Source: Larix sibirica
Taxonomy: Eukaryota > Streptophyta > Pinopsida > Pinales > Pinaceae
Length of the DNA stretch: 37,649 nucleotides
Direction: 5' to 3'
Assembly (NCBI GenBank): GCA_004151065.3
Contig: NWUY0300017328.1
Coordinates: 6,017 to 43,665 of the forward strand
The translations under genes and the position numbers were made by a program. The notes under the pieces are model-generated. The model did no database searches and was not told where the DNA came from. It worked only from the letters and a program-made list of their open reading frames with translations. Positions 20,677 through 31,108 of this stretch are shown here, piece after piece (within the stretch, counting starts at the first letter, position 1; each line of letters opens with the position of its first letter).

Positions 20677-20920
20677 TGTCAATTGGGTCTAGCTCGATTG
20701 TTTGTGGGATGAAGTGTTATCCTCCCCACCCAGGTTTTATTCCCATAAATGACATGATGAGCTCACAATGAAAATATTGTTGTAATGACTTCAAGCCTTT
20801 TTGTTGACTTAGCCTCGTGCCTTGAAGAATCTAGGGTTTACCTTGGATACCATCCTCGAAATAAAGAGAAGTACTTAGGGTTTTATTTGAACATTGCAAC
20901 TCGGTGAAAACAAAAAACAA
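20677..20920 (+). mobile_element. tRNA-derived SINE-like element, full length (244 bp)
   Basis: The head resembles a tRNA gene with an internal Pol III promoter. An A-box-like TAGCTCGATTGT lies at 20690-20701. A B-box-like GGTTTTATTCC lies at 20733-20743 and matches GGTTCGANTCC except at two positions, where C and G are both T. The 31-nt spacing is right for a tRNA-type promoter. The body is non-coding and ends in an A-rich tail (GAAAACAAAAAACAA, to 20920). A 17-bp TSD flanks it. The size, promoter layout, tail and TSD are those of a SINE mobilised by a LINE. The B-box changes suggest the copy is no longer transcribed efficiently. The SINE family is not identified. Confidence 0.85.
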
Positions 20921-20937
20921 AACATAAAGTTATTATG
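20921..20937. repeat. Target-site duplication of the SINE-like element, right copy
   Basis: Exact repeat of 20660-20676, directly after the A-rich tail. Confidence 0.92.
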
Positions 20938-21489
20938 CATTGTGATCTATAGAGCACATCAAGCCTCATAGTAAAAGCATACAATTACAAGCCTCCACAA
21001 TAGAAGCATACTTCGGGAGGAATCATAGGCACATGACGAGGAAATGCAAAGGGTATTGAGGTATGTAAAACTTATTTTGATATACAAAGATCATTGAATC
21101 AAAGTCCATATCATAGCATTAATAATATATAATTTCTTTGGAAAAAAAAAAACTATACATAGAAATTGGTCTTGTTACCTCAATACTTCAACTAACTTGA
21201 ATTACAAAATGGTGACCTTTCCAAAATATTCCATGAAATGCCAAATATTTCTCTTGTAATATTGATCTCTAACTATTTTATATGCATACTTATAGAGAGC
21301 ATACACAAAACGAGTATAACAAAGCGTAATAGGATTCTCTACTACCATGCAATAATAAGGCAAGGTTGAGTTAGTGTAATGAAAATACTCAAAACTGTAG
21401 ATCTATGATAGCTTTGATATAAAATATAGTTTTGCCAAGCAACATTCCATAGAATCGGATAACATTCACAAACCTGCATAGATAATAAA
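20938..21489. other. Non-coding spacer
   Basis: AT-rich, with only short open frames and no recognised repeat or gene. It lies between the SINE-like element and LINE fragment E. Confidence 0.55.
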
Positions 21490-21987
21490 GTCCGGTTACT
21501 TTGATGGCGCGGAGCAGGGCGGGTTTTGTGGTGCGGGAATTTTATTAAAACTAGATTCAAACTGTTCTTTTCATCTATCTTTCAAAGCGGGAAAATGCAC
21601 TAATATGAGAGCTGAACTTATTGCCCTATGGGGGTTATTATGGTTTTCCAATTGTAGGGGCATCAACGATCTCCAAGTGGTAGGTGACTCAAATGCATCA
21701 TTGACTGGGCCACTGGCTCTTCCTCCCTACACTCTTTTCTACTTGAGAAATGGATGTACAAGGTCAATCATCTTATCTCCTCTTTTGATCTTGTTACTTT
21801 CAATCACATATATAGGGAGTTCAATTTGGTAGCAGATGAACTCCCTAAAAAGGACATTGGAGAAATGGATGGGTTTATATCTGTTCTAGAGTTTCATGAT
21901 GGAGTCATTGTTTCAACGGACAGATTGTTCCTCTTTGACAGAGGATACTTTTTCTTTTCTTCCGCCTCCTTTGCTCAGACATTTTGA
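21490..21987 (+). pseudogene. RNase H domain remnant of LINE fragment E
   Basis: The translated fragment shows GYFDGAEQGGFCGAGILLKL, then M-R-A-E-L-I-A-L-W-G-L-L-W, V-V-G-D-S-N, and after a frameshift (between about 21690 and 21760) H-I-Y-R-E-F-N-L-V-A-D-E-L. The four acidic RNase H positions (D, E, D, D) are all visible. The remainder (to TGA at 21987) is the short ORF2 C-terminus, similar to LINE-D (F-H-D-G-V here, F-L-D-G-V there). It has no start, no RT and a frameshift, so it is non-functional. Confidence 0.8.
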
Positions 21988-22169
21988 AAGAGTGGTTTGC
22001 TCATGTTGGCATGGTACTGATGCAGGCTTTAATAGTTTTTACAACATTGTCAAAATCTATATGCTTACTTTGTAATGATATCAAAAGCTCTAAGATGTAA
22101 GTTTTGATCCCTTCAAAAATGGGATTTGGATAAGATCTCGCTTCTCCTTGGCCTTGATGCTCTATTACA

Positions 22170-22192
22170 ACTTTTTGCTTTAAATAAAAAGT
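22170..22192 (+). other. 3' stem-loop of LINE fragment E
   Basis: A perfect 7-bp stem, ACTTTTT (22170-22176) with AAAAAGT (22186-22192), has a 9-nt loop GCTTTAAAT and is followed by the TTA repeat tail. It occupies the same position relative to the element end as the hairpins of LINEs A and D, with a shorter loop. Confidence 0.6.
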
Positions 22193-22210
22193 AGTTATTA
22201 TTATTATTTT

Positions 22211-23066
22211 TTTCGGTGTGAAGAAAAAAGTTCGGCGTGTAAGGGCGAAATCGCCTTCGACACAAAAGGTTGTGGAAATGTAGCTAACAAGGTGTAATAA
22301 TAATATCTTAATAACATCAACCCTATTAATCTACACTTTTTTGTTTTGGCGTTGTCTAAAAATTCGACGATTTGGCTTGGACGAGGGGTTTCATTAGAAT
22401 CCTGTCTTTTTTATTTTGCAAAATTTGAATTTAACTTGTTTTAATGGCGATTTCAATGGTAGAAACGGATTCTACACCATCAAAAACCACTGGGACACCT
22501 AAGATTTCAGAGTTTGAGAGTTGTAATCAAGATTTTTAAAAATTTGTCGGATTTTTTCAAAATTGTGTCGAAAAAATCAAATTTTTCCATTTGAAACCGT
22601 AGAAATTTTAGATTATGCGCATTTGTTGCTTTCACAACCAATAGTTGAATGTTCTGCATGCTCTCACAACTTCTGTAGCATTTTATTAATGTTGCCACAA
22701 GTTTGCATGTGGTAGGGACTCAATGCAATAAATGTCAATACATTTTCCAAGTGATCTCACTCACACCCAATCATGTGGGGTACCATCATTGTGATTCAAT
22801 AGTTACAACACTAATAACAAGACTTGGGAATATTTGTAAGAGGTAAGAATTTCACAGATGTGCTAGATGTGTTAGCTTTCTCTACTAAAATTTTAGTTTC
22901 AGGATTAAATATTTAAGAGGAAGAGTGGATTCTATAATATGTTTTTTCTCTTGAAAGCATATTTCTATTTTTAGATTAAAAAGTTATAAAAATATAAACA
23001 AAATAGTTTTATGAAAAGAGGTGTAAAACAAATTCAACATACCCCTTGCACCATTGTTGCCAAATG
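22211..23066. other. Non-coding spacer with a GC-richer hairpin
   Basis: No gene supported. A bulged inverted repeat lies at 22237-22263 (GTGTAAGGGCGA, AA, TCGCCTTCGACAC), just after the LINE-E tail. A short ATG frame at 22445 (MAISMVETDSTPSKTTG, stopping within about 100 bp) is too short to call. An old LTR-element leader is conceivable but unsupported. Confidence 0.5.
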
Positions 23067-23297
23067 TCTTTTCTTCCTAAGGAAAACTTCATGGGGCAAC
23101 ACCCAAGCACATCCCCACATTTTGCAGAAGGTACCTAGAGTGTAAACCCATCAATATTGATTATGGTCCTTGTTCCAATAGGAACATCGAGTAAGGAATG
23201 CAATAAAGGCAACTAGCCTGAGGGATCGACCTTGAGACCTCATGCATGAAGCCTAAAGCACTCAACCACTTAAGCTAGCCTACCATGCTTACTACTA
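23067..23297 (-). mobile_element. Candidate tRNA-derived SINE (antisense)
   Basis: On the minus strand a tRNA-like head reads GGTAGGCTAGCTTAAGTGG and then TTGAGTGC. The A-box-like TAGCTTAAGTGG (23266-23277) precedes a B-box-like GGTCGATCCC (23222-23231, one base shorter than consensus), 34 nt apart. The body continues to a short T run on the + strand (about 23070), which would be the tail. CCAAATG occurs at both ends (23060-23066 and 23298-23304) and may be a decayed TSD. The boundaries are approximate. It is not a working tRNA gene, because no acceptor stem pairs across the head. Confidence 0.5.
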
Positions 23298-23304
23298 CCA
23301 AATG

Positions 23305-24299
23305 CTTTATGCAATAGCCCATGCCATTAGTTATTAATGGAATTATTTGGCACTCCTTAATTACATTAAAGGTGTGTATTATAATAGTTGTATTGCTAGG
23401 AAATGGTTATGCTCCTCAAATTTATCTATATAAATTGGTCTTAAAACCCTTTGAATTGTCTATTATGCCATTGCATGACACCATGCATGTATAAAAAATG
23501 TAATGAAGTAACAAGTCCTATTGATTAGCAATCAACTTCTTGTTAGTGGTATCCATGAGCATTGATATTAATCTCTCCACCATTTCTAAAACCATGTTCA
23601 CCATGCACTGATGGAAACTCTATGAGTTGAAGCGAAGGCTACCAATATTTATATATACCCTCATCTACTCAAAATTTGAATTTATGATCTCATCACCCAT
23701 AAAATTGTGATACCCTACATATAAGTTGTGGCCTTTGGGAAAGTTGCTCTTCAATACACATTGGATGATATGGGATCACCATGCACAACACAATCGAGGT
23801 TGGTCTACCATGGACCCTTGAGCATGAATGTGCTCTCTACATATAAGTTGTAGCCTTTGGGAAAATTGGTCCTCAACAAACGTTGGATGATATGGGATCA
23901 TAGTGCACAACACAATGGAGGTTGGTCTACCATGTACCCTTGAGCATGAATACACATTTACTTCCCATTAGGATATTTACTACCCAGGTAGAGTATAAGA
24001 GATGGAATCATATACCCAATAAAGGCTATGCTATAAGTCCTTTTGAGTTCCTTTGTAATCATACAATCAAACCATCAATTAATCACTACCACAATACCCA
24101 TATCCATGCCAAATATTCCATAACAACATATACCAACACCACAACATAAATACCTTTTCTTTCATTGACAAATTTTCTAAACAAAAACACAAATAAATAA
24201 CTCAACTACAATTTTCCTTGTTAGTCACACTCTTTGGTTTAAAGAGTTCAAGACTCAAGTGTGCCACACAAAGACTCAAGACTCAAGAGAGCGCTCGCT
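23305..24299. other. Non-coding spacer with a 122-bp tandem duplication
   Basis: No gene supported. The only clear structure is the two-copy 122-bp repeat at 23715-23958, annotated separately. Confidence 0.55.
23715..23958. repeat. Diverged 122-bp tandem duplication (2 copies)
   Basis: Units 23715-23836 and 23837-23958 both begin CTACATATAAGTTGT and share GGATGATATGGGATCA and GAGGTTGGTCTACCATG at a constant 122-base offset. I estimate about 90% identity by eye. Non-coding. Confidence 0.85.
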
Positions 24300-24677
24300 T
24301 TGCAAGCGTATATTTTATTTTTTGAATTTTAGGGTTAGGGTTTGGTGCCAGTGGTTACAGGTTTCATGGTGAGATTGGTGAGGGTTTCTTGGTGTCCCTG
24401 AAGAGGTAGGTTCAGTCGTTTTTTATCTACCGGTATGGATTTGCTTTTTGTTTTCCTTTTTTGGGGGGATTGGTGTTGGTCTCTTTGTCGTTTTCCCTCT
24501 CTTTGCGGGTTACTTGGTTAGATTTTCTTGAGAGTTGGGGTTTTGTTTTACTCTCTCACTATTGATACCTGGGTGTTACTTTCACTAGGCATGTTTCTAT
24601 TTTTCCACACCTGCCAGTTGTGTGGGGGTCTGCATCCCGTTATTGTCTTTTTCTGCCAGGTGACAATTTTTTCCATC

Positions 24678-26316
24678 ATGGATACTATATTACTAGGGTC
24701 CTCTTATGAGATGTCAGGGGTTGTGTTGGGGTCACGTGAGAAATTTAATGACCTTTTTCCCTTTGCCCAGGACCCGTTGTTGATGATGGATCACTGTCAG
24801 TTGGTGGCCCTCACTTTGTCGTTTGAGGGTTTGATGGATTCTGAGGGTTTTGGAAAAGACATTGTTGGTAGAGGTAGGGGGATTTCTCTCGGAGTAGTGG
24901 AGAGATTGCTAAGGCCCATAGATCTCTAAAAGCTTAAAGTCCAGGTCGGAGGACATTAACATGACTCTGGGGAAAGACATCCAAATGAGGGAGGTTATAA
25001 GTTTAATTGCTCAAGCGGTGATTGATAAGGTTTGTTTTACCTCTGTTAATAGAGAGACCATTCTTGAATGGCTAAAGATTAATTGGAAGCCCATTCTTGA
25101 CTATTGTCTGAGGGTACACTTGCTGGTAACAATTGGATTGTTTTTCATTTTGTGGATGAGGCTCATGTTGCTCGTATTCTTGAGCAATCGTGGGTCATGG
25201 GTAAAGGCTCGTTATGTTTGAAGAGATGGCACTATGATTTCAACCCTATGACTAAGGTTATACAAAGAAATATTTTTTGGATTTTGTTAAAAGCGTTCCC
25301 TCTGGAACTTTGGGTGCGGGCTATTTTTGTGGAGACTGCTAACAGAGTTGGGTGCTTTATATTCTTTGACGATAAAGCTCTATTTCACGAGGATAAGCGG
25401 ACGACTTGGATACTCACTGATATTGATGTGGCATTGGGTCTTTCTGAGAAGATCGACTTCACTTGGGGTGACAAACAATTTTGTCAGCCACTTCATTATT
25501 GGAGATATCCTTTCCGTTGTCATAGATGTGGCGAGGTTGGTCATTTAAAGCAGTTTTGTAGTCTAAATCTTACAAATCATATCCCTGGTTCTACTTAGCT
25601 TCGGAATGGGCGTTCTGCTTCGAGTTTTCACGACGGGTCGGTGACTGACGGGGGCGTGGGTGGTATTCCCTCCTTTGACCACACTCACTCACTTTCGGGT
25701 AAGCTGGAAAAACTCTTTCCTATGTTTATTGATTATCTGTCGACAGCTGAGCTTGTGGTCTTAGACAATGATATTCCCCTTTCCCTTCTAGGGTTGTGGT
25801 TTCTTCCATTCCTTCCTCTTTGGGAGGGGTTTATTTGGGTGGCGAGGCGGATATGGGGTCTTTTGATGCACTAAATAAGAGTGATCTAGCGATTTCTTCT
25901 GTGACTACTCCCTATATGTCCCAAGAATCCCATTTACTTTGTGACGAGAGATTACTTCTTGATTCTTTGGATCTTCCTTTACTTGATGCATCTATGGGGG
26001 TTTCGCTTCGATCTAGGGTCTTTAATCCCAAGTTGAACACTGAAGGCTCACTTCATAGCCCTCTTTAGATTTATTTAGTTGAGGACTCATAATTGTCCCC
26101 CTCGGTGACTAGCAACCAAATGTTACTATCGGGAAAAAGGGTGGGGGACGCAGACGCAAAGCCATTACTCGTTGTTCATTGGGGGATTGTGATCTTGCAG
26201 CTGGTCATACTGATTCGGTTCCCACAAACCTACAACCTTCATTGACTTATCAGAGCCCTTCTTTGGAGCATTATTGGCCTCTTAGAGTAGAGACGACCTC
26301 GCCTTTGGGGATTTAA
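24678..26316 (+). pseudogene. LINE-C ORF1 (DUF4283-like plus CCHC zinc knuckle), degenerate
   Basis: A plausible start is ATG 24678, which opens a frame to 24929. The protein then has to be followed through stops and frameshifts. A DUF4283-like core (W-I-V-F-H-F-V-D-E, then L-K-R-W-H-Y-D-F-N-P, about 25130-25250) precedes F-P-L-E-L-W and the zinc knuckle CHRCGEVGHLKQFC (about 25519-25560), followed by a TAG at 25598. The S/L/D-rich tail is broken into frames. Near the end a basic cluster (GKKGGGRRRKA, about 26130-26165) and the ending T-S-P-L-G-I precede a TAA (26314-26316) that overlaps the ORF2 ATG as TAATG. The layout matches LINE-A ORF1. Confidence 0.75.
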
Positions 26317-29300
26317 TGATTGTGCTCGCAATCAACGTGAGAGGGGTTGGTGGCACTCCTAAATTCCTTTCCCTTAAGAGACTAGTACAACTAATCTCCC
26401 CTCATAGTATTATCTTTCAAGAAACTATGTTCACTAGTGTTAAGGTTCATGCCTTTGCTATGCGTTTTTTCCTGTCTTGGCTTTGTTGTTCTATTGATGC
26501 GGTGGGCCCGTCAAGTGGCCTCATATCGACTTGGAACCCTGCGGTATTTAATTTCAGTCCTTTCATGGCCAGTGATGCTATTCTTCTAGTTTGTAGGAGC
26601 AGGGAATTGGATATTCCTGTTAACCTTCTTAATGTTTACGGTTTGCATGTGGATAGATCATCCTTTTGGTCGACTCTAGATAGTCGAGGGATTTTTGGTC
26701 TACCGGCTTTGATAATTGTTGGGGATTTGAATATTACCCTTTCTTCTCGGGAGTCTTGGGGTACACATGTCCAGGTGGATCCTCAAATATATTGGTTTAC
26801 ATATTTTTTTGAAGCTTGCAATATGATTGATTTGGAACCTAAGCCTTTTTTCCTACATGCTAAAATGAGATACTGGGATGCGATGTGATTTCTAAGCATC
26901 TCAAAAGATTCCTTGTTCATGAGGATCTTATTAGCTTTGTGGATCGTTGTACGTCATGGTTTGAACCTATGGCTATATCGTATCATCATCTGATTGTTCT
27001 CTGCTTGACTTCTGGTATCATGATCCGTAGATACCCTTTCAAGTACTGTCCTGTGTGGGGGGGGAGGCTGATTTTTAAGTGATGGTTCGTGATCATTGGG
27101 ATACCTTTAGTGGAGTGATTCAGGGTTCCTCTATGGTTTTACTTACTTTTTTTTTGAGATATCTTAAACTCTTGGTTGCTCCATGGATTAAGCACAAATT
27201 TTCTTCACAAAGACAAGGCCTGCTACGGGTTGAAACTTTGATTAAAGAGTTTTATGACGATCCCTCTTTCTTTACAGATGGCACTGGTACAGATTATATC
27301 AATTCTCTGGTTCGTGAGAAGTCTGATATTTTACTAGCGGAAGAGACTGTTTGGCGTTTGAAAAGCTGGGTACTATGGATTTCCCTTAGGGATCACAACA
27401 ACAAGTTTTTCCATGTCTATGCTAATCAGAGGCAGAAGATTAATTCCATTTGGGAGATGTTGGATGAAGGTGGGAACTTATACACTTCTCAACTTGATAT
27501 TGAGCAGGAGGCTACCGGTTATTTCTCCAAATTATTTACAAGTCCTTAGGTAAATAATATTGTTGATCAACTTTTTGTTATTGATTGTATGCCTCAAATC
27601 TTCTCTGTGGAAGATAGTTCTCTAGTGGGTCGCCCTTTTACTCTATTTGAAATTGATGGGATCTTGAAACTTATGGCCAAGGATAAGAGTCCCGTACCTG
27701 ATGGATGGTCTGTTGAATTTCATATTCAGTTTTTCAATATTTTGGGACCATAAATTGTTAGGTTGGTGGAAGAATATCGACTAACTAGCAGAGTATCAGG
27801 GGGTTTAAATGCAACTTTCCTGGCACTTATACCAAAGTCTAAACCTGCTACTTTTTAGGATTTTCGTCCCATTTATTTGTGCAATTTACTTTATAAGATT
27901 ATCTTTAAGTTTTTAGCTAATAGGTTGAAGGAGGGTTTATCTAAGGAACAATTTGGTTTTCTCCAACATAGGGAGATTTTCGATGCCATTGGTGTGGCAT
28001 AGGAGACTCTACATACTGCTAAAACCAAACAATTTAATGCATTGGTGATGAAAATTGACTTAGTTAAGGTGTACGACAAGGTCGATTGGTCTTTTCTCAG
28101 ATTACTCCTTCTGAATGCATGTATGAGTTTTGATGTTGTTCAATGGATTATTGGTTGCGTTATATCTGCTAATTTTTATATCCTGATAAATGATAACCCT
28201 ACCAATTTTTTCAAGAGCTCTCATGGCTTGCATCAAGGCTGTCCTTTGATCCTTAATGCCAAAGGGATGGTTCGATCAAGGGTATTAAAGTCTCACATAC
28301 ACAATTTGTTACACATCTTCTTTTGTTGACGATGTGCTACTGTTTGGTATGGCTGATTTGTTGGAATGGCGAAATTTTAAGAATTTATGGGATAGGTTTT
28401 GTATGGCTACTAGGATGGAAGTGAGCCTCTTGAAGTCATGCCTTTGTCATTTCAACAATGGGGAAGCTATTGGTTCACATATCTATGATATTTTTCCTAT
28501 TGTTCTGAAGCCTATTACTGATGGCTTAAAATACCTTGGTTATTACTTAAGCCAAATAATCATTCGGTGGCAGACTGGTCGTGGTTAGTTCAGAAGGTCG
28601 AGAAGAAAATATCTTGTTGGTGTTATCGTAAACTATCCTTGGGTGGCAGACTCACTCTTCTTAACTCCATCCTCAACAATATTCCCATCTTCTTGCTATC
28701 ACTGGCAAAGGTTCCTTCGACGATATTAACTTGCATTCACCAAGTATGTTTCAATTTTCTTTGGCATTCTTCATCAACCAAGCAGGGTATCCATCTAGTT
28801 GCATGGGACACTTTGGCAAAACCCTAGACACATGGTGGTTGGGGCATCAAGAATACTTTATGGGTTGCAAAAGCACTTCATCTTAAGAGCTTATGGCACT
28901 GTCTCATTGATTCGGGATTTTGGGGGATTGTCATTCGTGATAAATATCTGAAAGGATTCTCGGTTATCAAATGGATAAGAAAACTGAGGAAACATGCTCA
29001 TGTTATATCAAATTTTTGGAGTGGGGCTTTACATGCTTTTTTGGTATTGATTTGGAGTGGGGCTTTACATGCTTTTTTGGTATTGATTAAGTGGCTGGTG
29101 TGGCATATCAGGAATGGATTCCAGGAGCGGATTGGGGTGGACCCCTTTATTGGTGGTACTTGTTTTCATAGTTTTTCCCCATCTTTGATCCAAAAACTCC
29201 ATTATAAGAGACTTATTTCCTCAATCATGCCAATAGTCGGATTATTGAGGGTCAGGGTGACTATTGGATCACTGCCATTGATCTTCACCTTTCGGGTATG

Positions 29301-30405
29301 GATGCGATGGTATGGTGTGACTATATCGCAGACTTAAGTCATGCTGGTATTCAGTTGGGGGAGTCTACGAATATTTTACTTTGGAAATGGAATAATGCCA
29401 TAGGTATGGTCACTACTCATATGGCTTATGACCCGATTGTTAATGATCACTTTGTCCCTTCTCAGCAGTGGTGACATAAGGAGCTCTAGAAGTGGCCAAC
29501 TCCTTTCAAGTTAATCTGTTTTGCTTGGCTGGCATTGGGTAATAAAATCTTGATGGGGTGAACTATTTGAAGAGGGGTTGTATGGGCCCCTTGGCCTATC
29601 CATTTTGCTATTAGGCCGAGGAGACGATTAACCATCTTCTGGTTACTTGTCCTATTACTTTACAATTGTGGGATGAGTTTTTTCATTGTTGGGGTATTTC
29701 TAGAAGGTGTCAACAGGGTTCACTGGATCAATGCTTTTACCAGTGGTCCAAATACTGCTCTTTTTCACTGTCTTATCCTTTATTTTTCATCTGGGGTATT
29801 TGGAAATATTGGAATAGTCTTCTCTTTGATGATCTCTGTTATAATTTCATTGGGGCTTGTAGATTTATTCTACAGGGTTACTCTGCCACTTCTAAGCACA
29901 CTTACAAGGTCAAATCCACTCTCAAGTCCCCCCCTATCTCTCGTAGACAATATATCTTCGGTTTTTTGGATAGGGCTCTTCAACATGGTCTTTGTGGTGC
30001 TGGGATTTTCCTCAAATTATTCAATAATCAACAGGTTGAGATATATATGGGATGTGGTGCTGGTAGTAATACTCAAGTGAAATTATTGGTTCTGTGGGGA
30101 CTTTTATTTTTCGCCAGCAAATTTGATGTCTCCTCTATGCACATATATGGAAACTCAACTGCAATCATAGACTAGGTCATCGACATACATCATCTTCAGG
30201 TTGTGGCTCTTGAACATTGGAAGACAGTGATTAAAGTTTTACAACAAAAGTTTTCCTCTCTCTCCTTTATTCATCTTCCTCGCTCTTACAATATGAAAGC
30301 TGATCATCTATCCAAACAAGGATTGGCACTGTTGCAGGGACAATTTCATCTTCGTAGATTTCATGATGATTGCCTAGTGGAGGAAACTTGTTACAGGCCC
30401 TTCTA
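26316..30405 (+). pseudogene. LINE-C ORF2 (EN-RT-zf-RVT-RNase H), heavily degenerate
   Basis: The endonuclease is clear to 26888 (I-N-V-R-G, Q-E-T-M, N-V-Y-G, V-G-D-L-N), then a frameshift. The RT shows D-K-S-P-V-P-D-G-W (about 27680-27710), K-I-D-L-V-K-V-Y-D (about 28048-28074), Q-G-C-P-L (about 28234-28249), then a gap where about 20 palm residues present in LINEs A and D are missing, then FVDDV (about 28323-28337). Several in-frame stops (such as 27547-27549) and frameshifts follow. The zf-RVT survives as E-E-T-I-N-H-L-L-V-T-C-P (about 29618-29655). In RNase H (about 29960-30330) the catalytic Glu is Lys (Q-V-K-L-L) and the second Asp is Asn (Y-G-N-S). The TAG at 30404-30406 closes the frame. 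It is an old, inactive copy. Confidence 0.85.
29015..29086. repeat. Perfect 36-bp tandem duplication inside LINE-C ORF2
   Basis: Units 29015-29050 and 29051-29086 are identical and begin TTTGGAGTGGGGCTTTACAT. The length is a multiple of three, so the frame is kept and the peptide W-S-G-A-L-H-A-F-L-V-L-I appears twice. Perfect identity in an otherwise worn element indicates a recent event. Confidence 0.95.
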
Positions 30406-30817
30406 GCTTGTTTTTTGTTATATACTATTATCGAGAGCTATTTTTTTGATATGACTTGCTGGAACACTACTTGAAGGAATTTTTTGGCATATAATTATGC
30501 ATGGTTTAATTATTACAATTACTTTAATAAGATTCATACTAGGACATTAGCATAGTTAGAAAGTTATCCGAGATAAATATTTAATTATATTGTAATGCAA
30601 TTTTTTGTAACACTGATAAAAAAGAATACATACAAATATGTTCACTATCCTTGGGATAAATACACCATGTGATTTTTTTGATTCAAACCATGAATAACAT
30701 TTTTTTTTTTTTCCTCCTCTGAAAAAAATGGAAAGATACCATTCAAAAATCACCTTATTAACAAACCAAACTCTATATATTTAAAATTAAATTTAAGTGA
30801 AAACACAAAACAACTTT
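30406..30817. other. AT-rich sequence between LINE-C and LINE-D
   Basis: About 410 bp with no coding potential. The first part may be the LINE-C 3' UTR. The rest is the flank into which LINE-D inserted and would have adjoined 37385 onward before that insertion. Confidence 0.6.
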
Positions 30818-30831
30818 ACTTTCTCGTTATT
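30818..30831. repeat. Target-site duplication of LINE-D, left copy (3' side of element)
   Basis: ACTTTCTCGTTATT is repeated exactly at 37371-37384, beyond the 5' end of the antisense LINE-D. The 14-bp length equals that of the LINE-B TSD. Confidence 0.92.
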
Positions 30832-30852
30832 ATTTTCAAGTCTAAAAAAACA

Positions 30853-30882
30853 TAACTTGTTATTCTTGGGGAATCAAAGTTA
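30853..30882 (-). other. 3' stem-loop of LINE-D
   Basis: In element sense, TAACTT pairs with AAGTTA around an 18-nt loop TGATTCCCCAAGAATAAC. Two further G-U pairs can extend the stem. The loop closely resembles that of LINE-A (TGATTTCAATGAAATAAC) while the stem sequence differs but still pairs, which is the pattern expected of a conserved RNA structure. Confidence 0.6.
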
Positions 30883-31108
30883 CATCATATTCTTAACCTC
30901 TATCAAGTGTCATCTGGATCACATACCAGAAAACAACAGAAAATATCCCATACTAGGAAATCAGAATACATCCGGTTACAATCATACAGACTACCATGAA
31001 GGGTCGCCTAGGCATAGGACTCCCATGAAAGGGAACAAAAAACAATATACATAGTCAGAAACTAAGATCGATCAAACTTAAAGCAACAAACAAAAAAGGA
31101 GAAATCGA

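Larger units (their letters stand above)
21490..22210 (+). mobile_element. LINE fragment E, 5'-truncated (RNase H plus 3' UTR)
   Basis: About 720 bp from the 3' end of a LINE of the A/C/D lineage. Homology begins abruptly at the start of the RNase H domain (S-G-Y-F-D-G-A, about 21491) and runs through a 3' UTR to the stem-loop ACTTTTT/AAAAAGT (22170-22192). It ends in a TTA-type repeat tail (about 22194-22210). Severe 5' truncation is the usual outcome of incomplete target-primed reverse transcription. I could not find a convincing TSD. Confidence 0.8.
24300..30405 (+). mobile_element. LINE-C, degraded plant L1-type LINE
   Basis: A sense-strand LINE of the A/D lineage: a T/G-rich leader (approximately 24300-24677), ORF1 (24678-26316), ORF2 (26316-30405) and an unclear 3' UTR. 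It is the most decayed of the large elements, with many frameshifts and stops, a deletion in the RT palm, a 36-bp internal duplication and substituted RNase H catalytic residues. I found no TSD and no clear terminal hairpin, so both ends are approximate. It faces LINE-D tail to tail across about 430 bp. Confidence 0.85.

Noticed and set aside
20677-20760. A functional tRNA gene at the SINE-like head
   Set aside because: Only the promoter boxes are tRNA-like. No acceptor stem or anticodon arm folds convincingly, and the sequence is part of a TSD-flanked element.
22445-22545. A host gene or LTR-retrotransposon gag beginning at ATG 22445
   Set aside because: The frame closes after about 30 codons, nothing recognisable follows in other frames, and no LTR, primer-binding site or polyprotein was found nearby.
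24260-24315. Repeated AGACTCAAG and small palindromes before LINE-C as its TSD or promoter
   Set aside because: No matching copy was found after the LINE-C 3' end, and the short palindromes are within chance expectation.
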